A stretch of 64,000 nt of DNA from Planctomycetaceae bacterium (GTDB lineage: Bacteria > Planctomycetota > Planctomycetia > Planctomycetales > Planctomycetaceae): the NCBI GenBank assembly GCA_020638955.1, contig JACKHO010000004.1, positions 248,001-312,000 on the forward strand, in the 5' to 3' direction. The first letter of the stretch is position 1. The number at the start of each line of letters is the position of its first letter. Position numbers and translations under genes: made by a program. Of the stretch, positions 55,290 to 63,272 are shown one piece after another. Under the pieces are notes generated by a model. It searched no databases. It was not told the DNA's origin and saw nothing but the letters and a program-made list of their open reading frames with translations.

Positions 55290-56450
55290 ATGGACCGATT
55301 TCAACAACTCTTTGACGACGCACATCGCTCGTACCGCGACGGACGGTTGCGCGAAGCAATGCTGTTGTTTCGGCAGGCGGCGACCGTGGCGCGGGGTTTC
55401 GAAGATCATCCAGCGTGGTACAAAGCCACCATCTGGACAGCACTGTTAATGGAAAGCCTTGGTGACCATGCGGCATCATTAGCGCTGCTGTTGGACGCGC
55501 AGTCCATGGAGTCACCGGAGTCGCCAGCACACGAGATGTGGCTTGCTCGGTCCATTCACTTGACTGTCGTGCAGAAGTGGCAGCCAGTCCGTTCCCACAT
55601 TCAAGTACTTTTCGATGGCCTACAACAGTGGTCACTCGGACAACACTGCCCAGCTGGAGATATCCTATTCGATCAGGCGTACCAGGCCGGGATCGAGGGA
55701 AAATGGGGCACCGTGCTCACCTATGTTGAACAATTTGTGGCAGCCTTCGACGGAGATGGCCGAATTAAGATTGGTGGAGGACATTTGGCGACCTCAGCGT
55801 GTCTACGACGGAGAGACTTTCCCGCCTGTCGGCAGTGGATCGCAGCGATGCGCGAGTGTGACCAAGGCTGGGCTGTTGAACCAGTCCTGGTTGGACTTTC
55901 TGAACTTGAGCTTGCAATTGCAGAAGGCCAGCCACCAACCAAGCTGCTACCGTTGCTGACTTCCGTAAAGAATGCCAGTGTGGGCGTTGAGAATTCCTCG
56001 AAGGTTGTGTCATCACTGTCCACGCGTACCGAACTACTGATCTCAACAAACGACGACCCGCTCTCTCGCTTTCATCCGGCCCGACTTGAGTGCGCTATCG
56101 CGGTCCGACAACCAGGCGATACTCACGACCGCTATGGAGATCGCTTGCTCCTGCTGGACCTTCGCCTGGCCGGCCAGCGGTTCACAGCGGGGATCCCCGC
56201 TGTCGACGACTACTACTACAGTCAGCCGCAGCAGATCCCTGACGCGAATTCGTCGATTGACAAACGCGAGTTTCGCCGACGTTTGCAGAAAGTCCGAATC
56301 TCTGCCACCGAGGCGCTCCGCTATGCTAAAAAACTTGATGACTGGCTGGAGTGCGATTGGCGGCAGCGGGAAGTTGAAGCTCGGATCGAACGAATTGACC
56401 AAATTGCTGATGCCGTCGCCCGATGGGCCAAATGTGATACCGGAGAATAG
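55290..56450 (+). CDS. Hypothetical TPR-like protein
   Basis: The 386-residue protein starts at ATG 55290, 47 bases after the HSP90-like gene. The N-terminal half is made of antiparallel helices with TPR-like spacing: 'LFDDAHRSYRDGRLREAMLL', 'FRQAATVARGFEDHPAWYKA', 'TALLMESLGDHAASLALLLD'. The C-terminal helix 'WRQREVEARIERIDQIADAV' is charged. No enzymatic motif is found. It precedes the two TIR genes with a 3-base gap to the first, so the three genes probably form one transcription unit. A scaffold or sensor role for the TIR proteins is an inference from position. Confidence 0.7.
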   Translation: MDRFQQLFDDAHRSYRDGRLREAMLLFRQAATVARGFEDHPAWYKATIWTALLMESLGDHAASLALLLDAQSMESPESPAHEMWLARSIHLTVVQKWQPVRSHIQVLFDGLQQWSLGQHCPAGDILFDQAYQAGIEGKWGTVLTYVEQFVAAFDGDGRIKIGGGHLATSACLRRRDFPACRQWIAAMRECDQGWAVEPVLVGLSELELAIAEGQPPTKLLPLLTSVKNASVGVENSSKVVSSLSTRTELLISTNDDPLSRFHPARLECAIAVRQPGDTHDRYGDRLLLLDLRLAGQRFTAGIPAVDDYYYSQPQQIPDANSSIDKREFRRRLQKVRISATEALRYAKKLDDWLECDWRQREVEARIERIDQIADAVARWAKCDTGE

Positions 56451-56453
56451 AGC

Positions 56454-56963
56454 GTGACCTACAGTCATCATGCATTCATATCGTACTGCTGGTTTGCGAC
56501 AAAGCACAGACCCCGTGAACAGTTTCGCTACTGGGTGTGTAACTCTTTCAAGCCTCTGCTAGAAGAACATCTCATCAGAAATCTCAGCGGGTTTCGCAGT
56601 GTGTTCGTCGATCAAGACTGCAAGACTGAAGCAGGCTACAGGAATCAAATTGCCGAAGCTTATCACAAGTCAGCCGTACTCATCCCAATCCTGGATAGCC
56701 AGTACTTCGATTCGCCGTGGTGTCGCGCCGAGTGGGCGGGGTTCGTTAGCCGAGAGCAACAGACAGGAAATAGCCAATTGATTTATTCCTTCTGGTCCAT
56801 TCAGCGAAACTGACGCACAAGAGTTCATCTCGCAACTGAAGCGGGGCTTTGCCGCACCCTAGCGGGGCCAGACGATAAGGCATATGAAATCCAATACGTT
56901 CTTTATCGCTGGTATTGATCCATTGACGAGTACATACGGGACGCGGCAATCAGAACAAGGTGA
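56454..56963 (+). pseudogene. TIR-domain protein gene, frameshifted
   Basis: It starts at GTG 56454 with a good TIR domain: 'HHAFISYCWFATKHRPREQF', 'SVFVDQDCKTEAGYRNQIAE', 'SAVLIPILDSQYFDSPWCRA' and 'EWAGFVSRE', where the Trp-Cys-x-x-Glu region holds the catalytic Glu of NAD-cleaving TIRs. After 'NSQLI' (near 56783) the frame ends soon, but the likely continuation is in the next frame ('IPSGPFSETDAQEFISQLKR', 'GFAAP' then TAG 56860), and then again in the original frame ('AGPDDKAYEIQYVLYRWY', TGA 56916, 'SIDEYIRDAAIRTR', TGA 56961). So two frame changes and one stop have accumulated. The TIR core itself is complete up to residue 115. Confidence 0.75.
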
Positions 56964-56969
56964 CGCGGT

Positions 56970-58835
56970 ATGACCGACTCAATTGACGCATTCATCAGCT
57001 ATCGACGCGGCGACGGGGCCGAGATTGCGCGCTGGTTGCGAGACTGGCTGGTACGTTATCGTCTCCCTCACAAGTTGCGAGAGGCAAACCCTAATCGCCG
57101 GAGCCACAAACTGATGATTTGGCTCGATTCTGTACAGAAATTCGCATCAGACGATTACTTCGATTCGCAGATTCGTCCCAATGTAGAGCGAGCGCGGTGC
57201 CTGATTGTTGTTTCCACGCCCTCAGTCTACGAACATCGCGAAGGCGCCGACGGAAAGCCTGAGCCGAACTGGGTTGATCGTGAAATCGAGATTTTTCGCG
57301 GTCGCGGCACCGATGATGCATCGCGGACAGTCTTTGTCATACAGGCCCACCCTGGTGAATTCCCCGGCCCGGTGCCCAAAGGGCTAAGCGATCTTCCGTT
57401 CTTGAGTCAACTGGATCTGCGAGCAGCTACGGGAAACTCGGGGACCCTGAAGGAACGAATCGGCGTTGCCTTTCGTAGATGGCTGGCCCGAGGGCATCTG
57501 CGGGATCAGCTTCTCGACGCGGTGGCTACGTTGTACGAGATCACGCCTGAAGAGATGACAGTGCTTCGCGAGGAGGATACGAGGCGTATTCGCAGGTTGC
57601 GGGTCTTCTGGAGTGTTGGCGTTCTGGTTATTGCTGCTGCACTTGGTTGGGTATACTACAAGTACGTGTCCGTCGCTTACCAGGAGCGACTTGCCAATGC
57701 CACCAGCGACTGGATCAGCGACGATGCCGGTCGTCACACTGGTGCGCTCGAATGGTTCGCTGGTCAACCAGACCGCGACAAAATGCGACGGCATTGGACT
57801 ACCATTGCAAGTGACCAAGTCGGTGTCACCGCCGCCGATCGCGGTCGAGCCGTGCAGATGATATACAACCTCGCAAATCCCCCCGAGTACGGGCAACGAT
57901 CAATCGCGATGTGGCTCAGGGATACAGGGGATTCCGGGAACTCCGGATTGACCGACAACACTTGGCACACAGCTTTCGTTGATGCCGAGCTATCGAACCT
58001 GCACCTGGAACGCTCCAATCTCTCTCGGCTTGCCTTTTCAGGAAGCAGCTTCAGTGGGAGCAAGGTTTCCTCATCTGACTGCTCCGCTTGCTTCTTCAGC
58101 GCTGTTGATGTTGACCAAGCAGACTTCCGATGGACGAACTTCGCGAAGTCAAATTTCATTGGAGTTCATGGTGCTGGATACTTCGGAGGAAGTCGGTTTC
58201 ACGGGGTCACATTCTTTGGGTGCGACTTCACTGATGCGTCGTTCGAACGTTGCGATCTCAGCGGTGCCAGTTTTCTCAACTGCACACTGGTCCGAACGCA
58301 GTTCACCAACGCGTTTCTCAGCTGCACTCAATTCGAAGACTGTAAGTTGAACGAGACGGTCTTCACCGACGCCGACGTTCGAGTCGACGGTGTGTGGGGG
58401 CAAATGGCCGGAGTGCAGCTGGTGGACTGCACCCTCACCAATGTGCGGTTCGATGGGGGCCACTTCCTCGCTACGGCCCAGACATTCTACCGTGAAGTGT
58501 CACCAAGCACAGATGACTTCAATGCGATGGCTACCATCTATCCCCGCACGACCGAAAACGCTCAGTCCAGAGAGTGCCCTGCTACACTTATCGTGCCAAC
58601 CGCACGCTTTCAGGGATGCGAGCTGAAAAACGTATCATGGATTGAGACGAAGCTGTCCCCGGAAGTGTTTGACGAAAAGACGCGGCAGCAATTGCCCCCT
58701 GAGCTTCGCGAAAAGCTCGGCCCCAGCGTCATGAATGAGCAAGTCAGAAGTGCGGGAATGGAGCGGTCAAACTGGGATTTGGTTGAAGAGAACCTAACCC
58801 TGATGTTCAGTGCATTGGAGGACGATACGCGTTAG
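56970..58835 (+). CDS. TIR-domain membrane protein with pentapeptide repeats
   Basis: The 621-residue protein starts at ATG 56970, six bases after the decayed TIR gene. Residues 1-150 are a TIR domain: 'DAFISYRRGDGAEIARWLRD', 'RARCLIVVSTPSVYEHREGA' and 'PNWVDREIEIFRGRG' with a candidate catalytic Glu. A membrane segment follows at about 210-232 ('VFWSVGVLVIAAALGWVYYK'). From about 335 to 470 runs a pentapeptide-repeat helix ('ANLHLERSNLSRLAFSG'-like units, 'VDQADFRWTNFAKSNF', 'FTDASFERCDLSGASFLNCT'). The layout suggests a TIR effector on the inner membrane with a repeat domain for sensing. It is the only immune-type gene here that is fully open besides the TPR and SLOG genes. Confidence 0.87.
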   Translation: MTDSIDAFISYRRGDGAEIARWLRDWLVRYRLPHKLREANPNRRSHKLMIWLDSVQKFASDDYFDSQIRPNVERARCLIVVSTPSVYEHREGADGKPEPNWVDREIEIFRGRGTDDASRTVFVIQAHPGEFPGPVPKGLSDLPFLSQLDLRAATGNSGTLKERIGVAFRRWLARGHLRDQLLDAVATLYEITPEEMTVLREEDTRRIRRLRVFWSVGVLVIAAALGWVYYKYVSVAYQERLANATSDWISDDAGRHTGALEWFAGQPDRDKMRRHWTTIASDQVGVTAADRGRAVQMIYNLANPPEYGQRSIAMWLRDTGDSGNSGLTDNTWHTAFVDAELSNLHLERSNLSRLAFSGSSFSGSKVSSSDCSACFFSAVDVDQADFRWTNFAKSNFIGVHGAGYFGGSRFHGVTFFGCDFTDASFERCDLSGASFLNCTLVRTQFTNAFLSCTQFEDCKLNETVFTDADVRVDGVWGQMAGVQLVDCTLTNVRFDGGHFLATAQTFYREVSPSTDDFNAMATIYPRTTENAQSRECPATLIVPTARFQGCELKNVSWIETKLSPEVFDEKTRQQLPPELREKLGPSVMNEQVRSAGMERSNWDLVEENLTLMFSALEDDTR

Positions 58836-58879
58836 CCGAGAACTCACACTTGTAGCCCACCCATTTGGCACAGCGACCG

Positions 58880-59815
58880 TCAGGATTCTGAGGTCGCCTT
58901 CCAGTTCGCGACATACGAGCCATCGAGGAATCGTGATCGGACGATGTCGAAAGTATCAGTCCCTACATCGCTTCCTCTCTCAGCCATCTCGTCAATGTTC
59001 TTCACTGAATCCATATCCATAGCAAAAGGGGTCTGCTGGTTTATTCGGAGATGCCTTGCTCGACTCAGCAATTGGTTGGCAATCATAGAGGCTGCTGATT
59101 CCTGTGACGCAAAGAACAGATTCGTGACGGCTGGCGCCCAAGTAATCCATCCGCCGCCCAGATTCTTGGTAAAGTCCTCCTCGTTGTGGAGTGTACCGAC
59201 ACTGAGGACGTCGATTCTATCGATTGACTGTCCAAGTGGTCCGACGGCTTCCGCAATCGCGGGGAGAACAGGATTATTGGCCCAGATTCCGCCGTCAATG
59301 AATGATCATTCAGCCACTTCGTCATCAATTGAATGTTCGTCAAAATACGATGGAGCCGAAGCCGAAGCCATTGCTGCGTCCGCCGCCAAGAGATCTTTGA
59401 ATGCTGTGCGATCCGGGCTGTGAGGTGTTACGATCACGTCGGCAATGCCGTGTTTCGCCCGGACGGTTGGAATTACCAGGCGGCAACAAGAATCGGAAAG
59501 ACGGCCGTTCTGAAGGATTTCAGAGATCGTTCCTCTTAATGTCGCTGAATCGTACTTTGACCCTGTCCAATTACCGCCGGAGAAGATCTCCGGGCCCTTT
59601 TCACGGTAAAACGACAGTATTCGTTCTGGCGTTAGCCCTAGTGCAAGTCCAATCGCAAGAATTGCTCCGGTTGAAGTACCTGCGATCAAGTCAAAGTGTT
59701 TGACGAATTGTTGACCTGCGGATTCGTCGTCAAGTATTTTCACCCAACGTGCCAGGACAGCAGCCGTGAAGGTGCCGCGTATGCCTCCTCCATCAAGCAC
59801 CAAGATTCGAAACAA
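58880..59815 (-). pseudogene. Patatin-like phospholipase interrupted by an in-frame TGA
   Basis: The start is probably TTG 59815, giving 'MFRILVLDGGGIRGTFTAAV' with the oxyanion motif DGGGIRG, then the nucleophile elbow 'DLIAGTSTGAILAIGLALGL' with Ser in GTSTG at about residue 48. At codon 170 a TGA (59306-59308) stops the frame after 'DDEVAE'. In the same frame the homology continues: 'SFIDGGIWANNPVLPAIAEA' holds the catalytic Asp (DGG motif), and the rest of the enzyme follows to the real stop at 58880. A Trp codon (TGG) changed to TGA would explain this. Without the second half the Ser-Asp dyad is broken. Such patatins in defence islands cleave membrane lipids during infection. Confidence 0.85.
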
Positions 59816-59834
59816 CCGCCCGCTGGACGTAGTG

Positions 59835-60500
59835 TCACGAACTGGGGAGACGCTTAATTTGACCGAGAATGTCTTGCACCAAGCCCTCTGGATTTGGTGA
59901 TTCGGAGATGAGCCGATTCGATTCCGTTGTCAGCCCATTTCGTAGCCGAGACAGTAGATCGCATCCGTCCTCGGCAAGATAACTCCGGACAGCACCACCG
60001 AATCCACCAAGCACGAATCCCGGACGTCCCCGTTCCAATGCAAACTCCAATTCAGCGACTACTCCAGCACGTGCTGGGTTCAAGTCGTACCATTTTCCAC
60101 CAATCGCAACGAAGATATCACTCCTTTCGGCCATCCACTCACGCATTGCAACCAATGATGTGGACGGATTTCCGGCATCCGATGGAATTAGCTGTACTGT
60201 TGCCAAAGCCCGCTGTTCTTTGATTTCGAACAGTTGTTCTGCGGATTTAGCGTACTTATCGTCCCGCACCAAAATCATGGAATCTCGCGAGCCACCGGCA
60301 TCAACAAACAGCTTTGCTGCCTCAAGCAGTGCAACCGTAATCGTCGGATGACTTCCATGAATGAGGGTTCCTCCGGACTTCAAAACTGCACTGGCGAGTC
60401 GCAGGGCGAATTCCCGAATCCCGTTTCGCTGGTCTTCAGTAGCATCATCAGGAACAGAGCCCGATAAGTGGACTCGCACACCTTCAAGTGGTCGCCTCAT
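59835..60500 (-). CDS. SLOG-domain protein
   Basis: This 221-residue protein begins 'MRRPLEGVRVHLSGSVPDDA' and has 'LKSGGTLIHGSHPTITVALL', 'DIFVAIGGKWYDLNPARAGV' and 'FVLGGFGGAVRSYL', the Rossmann-like pattern of the SLOG (SMF/DprA-LOG) superfamily that binds nucleotide-derived ligands. In bacterial immune loci SLOG domains sense or process signalling nucleotides. It lies just upstream of the patatin gene on the same strand (19 bases), so the two are likely co-expressed; the SLOG protein might regulate the lipase. Here the frame is intact. Confidence 0.8.
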   Translation of the reverse strand: MRRPLEGVRVHLSGSVPDDATEDQRNGIREFALRLASAVLKSGGTLIHGSHPTITVALLEAAKLFVDAGGSRDSMILVRDDKYAKSAEQLFEIKEQRALATVQLIPSDAGNPSTSLVAMREWMAERSDIFVAIGGKWYDLNPARAGVVAELEFALERGRPGFVLGGFGGAVRSYLAEDGCDLLSRLRNGLTTESNRLISESPNPEGLVQDILGQIKRLPSS

Positions 60501-60696
60501 TGCATTGCCTCTCTCGCAGGTATTTTTTCTACCTCATCACCAGGCGCTTGCCCCTTGTTCTATCATTTACGTGCTGAGAATGAAACGGACGCAGATTCGT
60601 ATTGCTGATTGTCGCCACGTGTTCAGCTAGGTCGTCCATCGCCTGAAGCAAGAGCGAGATCTGCGCTCATTGATAGTCAACTCGCTAACGCAGATT

Positions 60697-61314
60697 TCAT
60701 GGACCACCGCATGCCCTTACTTCGATGTACCGTGATTTGATTCCCCTCACGACACTTTCAACATTGTGCTCCACCATCGACATTTGCCCTGCGAGCGAAA
60801 TTCCAGACAGCTCCTTCGGGCTGACGGAACCGTCAGTTACAAACAATATTCTCGCTGGATCAGACATGGCAACACGCCGAACCAATTCCCATTCCATTTT
60901 GGTGTACTCACCCGAAAGATATTGCTCTGAAACAACGACAACGATCAGTTCCGTCTCGTGACCATAAAGTCGCTCAAGCCAATGGGGCGTGTGTGTAACA
61001 GGACGTGCAAACAAGTCTGGGTGAAACCGATCATACCCGATTCGGTCTCTGCCATAGAGTGATTCTAGTTGCGTGGCAAGTTGGGCCACCCATTCTTCGT
61101 TATTGTGAGAATAGGTGATTGAAACTGCAAAAACTCGGTCGACGTCGCTTGTAACCGGTTTCTGCAGCGTCAGTTCAATTCCGGTGGTCGAGTTACCTGA
61201 TCGCGAGGTTAGGCTGATTTGGCTATGCGATTCGACTTCAAATCCCGACATGGTTCCTAGCGCAATCAGTTCATGAAGTTCAAAATGGCGGGCGTAGTAC
61301 AACAGAGAGCCATC
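60697..61314 (-). pseudogene. 3' part of methyltransferase-TIR fusion: methyltransferase C-terminus and TIR domain
   Basis: This segment continues, in the same frame, the methyltransferase that stops at TAA 61315. Its first 60 residues ('DGSLLYYARHFELHELIALG', 'SLTSRSGNSTTGIELTLQKP') are the normal C-terminal end of a SAM methyltransferase. Directly after, a TIR domain starts ('VFAVSITYSHNNEEWVAQLA', 'ELIVVVVSEQYLSGEYTKME', 'WELVRRVAMSDPARILFVTD'), with the candidate catalytic Glu in KMEWE. No ATG is present near the start, only a TTG at 61302, so independent translation is uncertain. Read through, the two parts give one 380-residue methyltransferase-TIR protein. Confidence 0.78.
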
Positions 61315-61839
61315 TTATTCAGAGAAGACCGGGAAAGTCCCGTCGGCAAGGTTGAGTTTGATGCCGCGTATGTACCGGTCCCGGTAGTTGGAGGAATTCC
61401 AATTCTGCAGAAACTCAACCATGAAGAGTTTGCCGCCCAGTTTCAAGACTCTAAATGACTCGCTGATTGCGGTAGTCCGCTCCTCTGGAGTAGCGAGTGT
61501 TGTCAGAAATGCTTGCATTAACACAGCATCAAACGCCGCTGACTCAATGTTGTGCAGATGAGTAGCGTCAGCGGTAGTAAAGGACACGTCCACTTTCGCT
61601 TCGCTGGCTTGCGTTTTTGCTCGTGCGATTGCCAAGGGGTTGATGTCAATCCCTGAGATGCGATGACCGATGCTCGCTAGCGCCAGCGTAGACCTCCCCA
61701 CGCCGCAACCGATGTCAAGAATTGACTCGCCGCGGCGAATGGAGTTTGTCAGTTGCTTCGGCGGTTCGGTCGACGACGGGATCTCCTCTGGAGGATAGTT
61801 GCGCCAGTCGTACTTGGGCCGATTTTTGTGGTCGCTCAT
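61315..61839 (-). pseudogene. 5' part of methyltransferase-TIR fusion, ended by in-frame TAA
   Basis: The ATG at 61839 starts a class I SAM-dependent methyltransferase. 'SILDIGCGVGRSTLALASIG' is motif I, 'ISGIDINPLAIARAKTQASE' motif II, 'VDVSFTTADATHLHNIESAA' and 'FDAVLMQAFLTTLATPEERT' follow, then 'ESFRVLKLGGKLFMVEFLQN'. The domain is cut at codon 175 by TAA after 'GTFPVFSE', before its last strands, which are found in the same frame just downstream. A GAA or CAA codon mutated to TAA fits. The truncated domain could still fold poorly. Substrate unknown; the ubiE-like motif set does not decide it. Confidence 0.8.
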
Positions 61840-62004
61840 GATCGAAATGGAAAATAGAGTCTTCTAAGGGTAAGAGGTCACAGACTTTCCACAATTGCCG
61901 TTTGTCCTGAAAAAGGATACAATTACGATACGAGGTTGAACATCCGTTCGAAAGCTCCAATCATGATTCATAATTGTGTGATCACCGCGATGTGTAGCGG
62001 AACT

Positions 62005-62553
62005 CTATCGATGGAGTGAATTCAACTTGCTGGCTACCTTCCGCATATGTTGTGTCTTCTGACTCAGATGACCGTAGTGCTCACTGAGCATTTTTGTGTC
62101 GGAGTGACCAAGGAGTTCGGCCATTTCGGCGATGGAAATACCACCGGTCAGGCCATTGGTTGCGTACGTGTGGCGGTAGGCATAGGCCACCGTTCCAGCG
62201 GGTAGGCCGAGCTTTTTGCGGAGTCGTCGCATTCGGCAGCGAATGGCGTTTGTAGTCCAAGGCTCACCTTGGCTGTTGCGGAACAGCGGTCCGGTCGGAT
62301 GTTGCTTGACGAGCGACTGAGTCGGTTTGACCATTGCCTCGGTCAAATAGATGATTCTTGGTTTCTCAGTCTTCTCGACGGTTTTGTGCTGGCGTAGCAA
62401 CCAGACACCTTGCTCCAGCAGCACATCTTCAGCTGCAACTATTCGAATCTCACCAGGACGGGCTCCGGTTTCCCACAAAGCTTTCAGGAACAGTGCAAAT
62501 TCAGGGTCGCTGGCCTTCACCATGCGTTTGTGGTCGGCTTCGCTGATCAGCGT
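62005..62553 (-). pseudogene. Tyrosine recombinase/integrase, C-terminal catalytic fragment
   Basis: The fragment begins in homology at 'LISEADHKRMVKASDPEFAL' and contains the catalytic domain of a phage-type integrase: first Arg in 'LWETGARPGEIRI', Lys region 'RQHKTVEKTEKPRIIYLTEA', 'AYAYRHTYATNGLTGGISIA' with the second Arg, 'LLGHSDTKMLSEHYGHLS' with the His and the nucleophile Tyr. The N-terminal core-binding and arm domains (about 150-200 residues) are missing. An ATG at 62523 lets the fragment be translated. The fragment lies at the right end of the island, so it is probably its former integrase, now unable to act alone. Confidence 0.83.
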
Positions 62554-63015
62554 CTACAGCAGTGAGATCAAACAGGAATTCCAAACGTTGCGGTATGTGA
62601 ATAACGTCTTGCGATTCTGTTGAACGTGGTCGTCCGAGTAGACCCGAAATCCATAAATATCGAAGGACTTGCACGTTGCAGATAATGTGTTCCCCAATCC
62701 ATTTGCAGAAATGGCGATATTTCCGTTGTCGCTTTGGGATATTTCGACATCTAGCTTCCGATCAACAAGTACGCCGTCCTGCGAGAGGTCCACGACGCTC
62801 CAAAAGATGAGGGTGAGAGAGGCGACGGCAGATTGATCGTCGATTGACGAGTCGGGTGGCCGCGACAATTCCCCAGTAAGCGTGAGTGTCGCATCGTGTC
62901 CGTACAGGAAGATTTCCCGCAACAGAAACGGCGAAAGATCAGGGGGGTCTGAGTAACGATTCCGAATGGCGTCAGGGTTTCCGGAAAGCTCGAACCAACG
63001 CAACGCGGACGTCAT
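62554..63015 (-). CDS. Hypothetical protein, possibly Imm50-type immunity protein
   Basis: The 153-residue protein starts at ATG 63015, directly preceded by an in-frame TAA. 'SPFLLREIFLYGHDATLTLT' and 'LTLIFWSVVDLSQDGVLVDR' followed by 'ISANGLGNTLSATCKSFDIY' and 'GFRVYSD' resemble Imm50-like immunity proteins, which end in 'F-C...V' strands and protect against polymorphic toxins. No toxin gene is in the window. Its stop overlaps the truncated edge of the integrase, so it may mark foreign or reshuffled DNA at the island edge. The family assignment is tentative. Confidence 0.5.
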   Translation of the reverse strand: MTSALRWFELSGNPDAIRNRYSDPPDLSPFLLREIFLYGHDATLTLTGELSRPPDSSIDDQSAVASLTLIFWSVVDLSQDGVLVDRKLDVEISQSDNGNIAISANGLGNTLSATCKSFDIYGFRVYSDDHVQQNRKTLFTYRNVWNSCLISLL

Positions 63016-63160
63016 TTATACGAGCCCCCAACAGTTCTCTAGCTGCCATCATGTCGGAAAGTCCGGGTTCCTCACCGCAAGGAAACCAAGTGACGGCCAG
63101 TTTGTATCCGCTGAATTCTGCCTCAGTGGCTTGGCCCGAGCAAGGTTCATTAACCATCAC
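62972..63160 (-). CDS. Possible small protein overlapping the Imm50-like gene
   Basis: A 62-residue open frame, 'MMVNEPCSGQATEAEFSGYK', overlaps the next gene by 44 bases in another frame. No family is recognised. It may be the tail of a broken gene or a chance frame; evidence is weak. Confidence 0.25.
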   Translation of the reverse strand: MMVNEPCSGQATEAEFSGYKLAVTWFPCGEEPGLSDMMAARELLGARINDVRVALVRAFRKP

Positions 63161-63272
63161 CCACCCACTTCAAATCAAAACTCGCTGATTTCACATTCTT
63201 TCCGTGGTCGGTTACCATGCGGCGTTCGAAGAATTGTGTCTTTTGTCTCACAGCTCATCACGTAGAAGTACC

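Noticed and set aside
52621..61317. Stop-codon reassignment or recoding as an explanation for in-frame stops
   Set aside because: TAG, TGA and TAA are each involved and all three act as normal stops in other genes of the window; no selenocysteine-type stem-loop or redox context was seen at the TGA.
62005..63015. Imm50-like frame and integrase fragment as one interrupted gene
   Set aside because: They share a reading frame, but the protein before the stop does not resemble an integrase N-terminus; a one-in-three coincidence.
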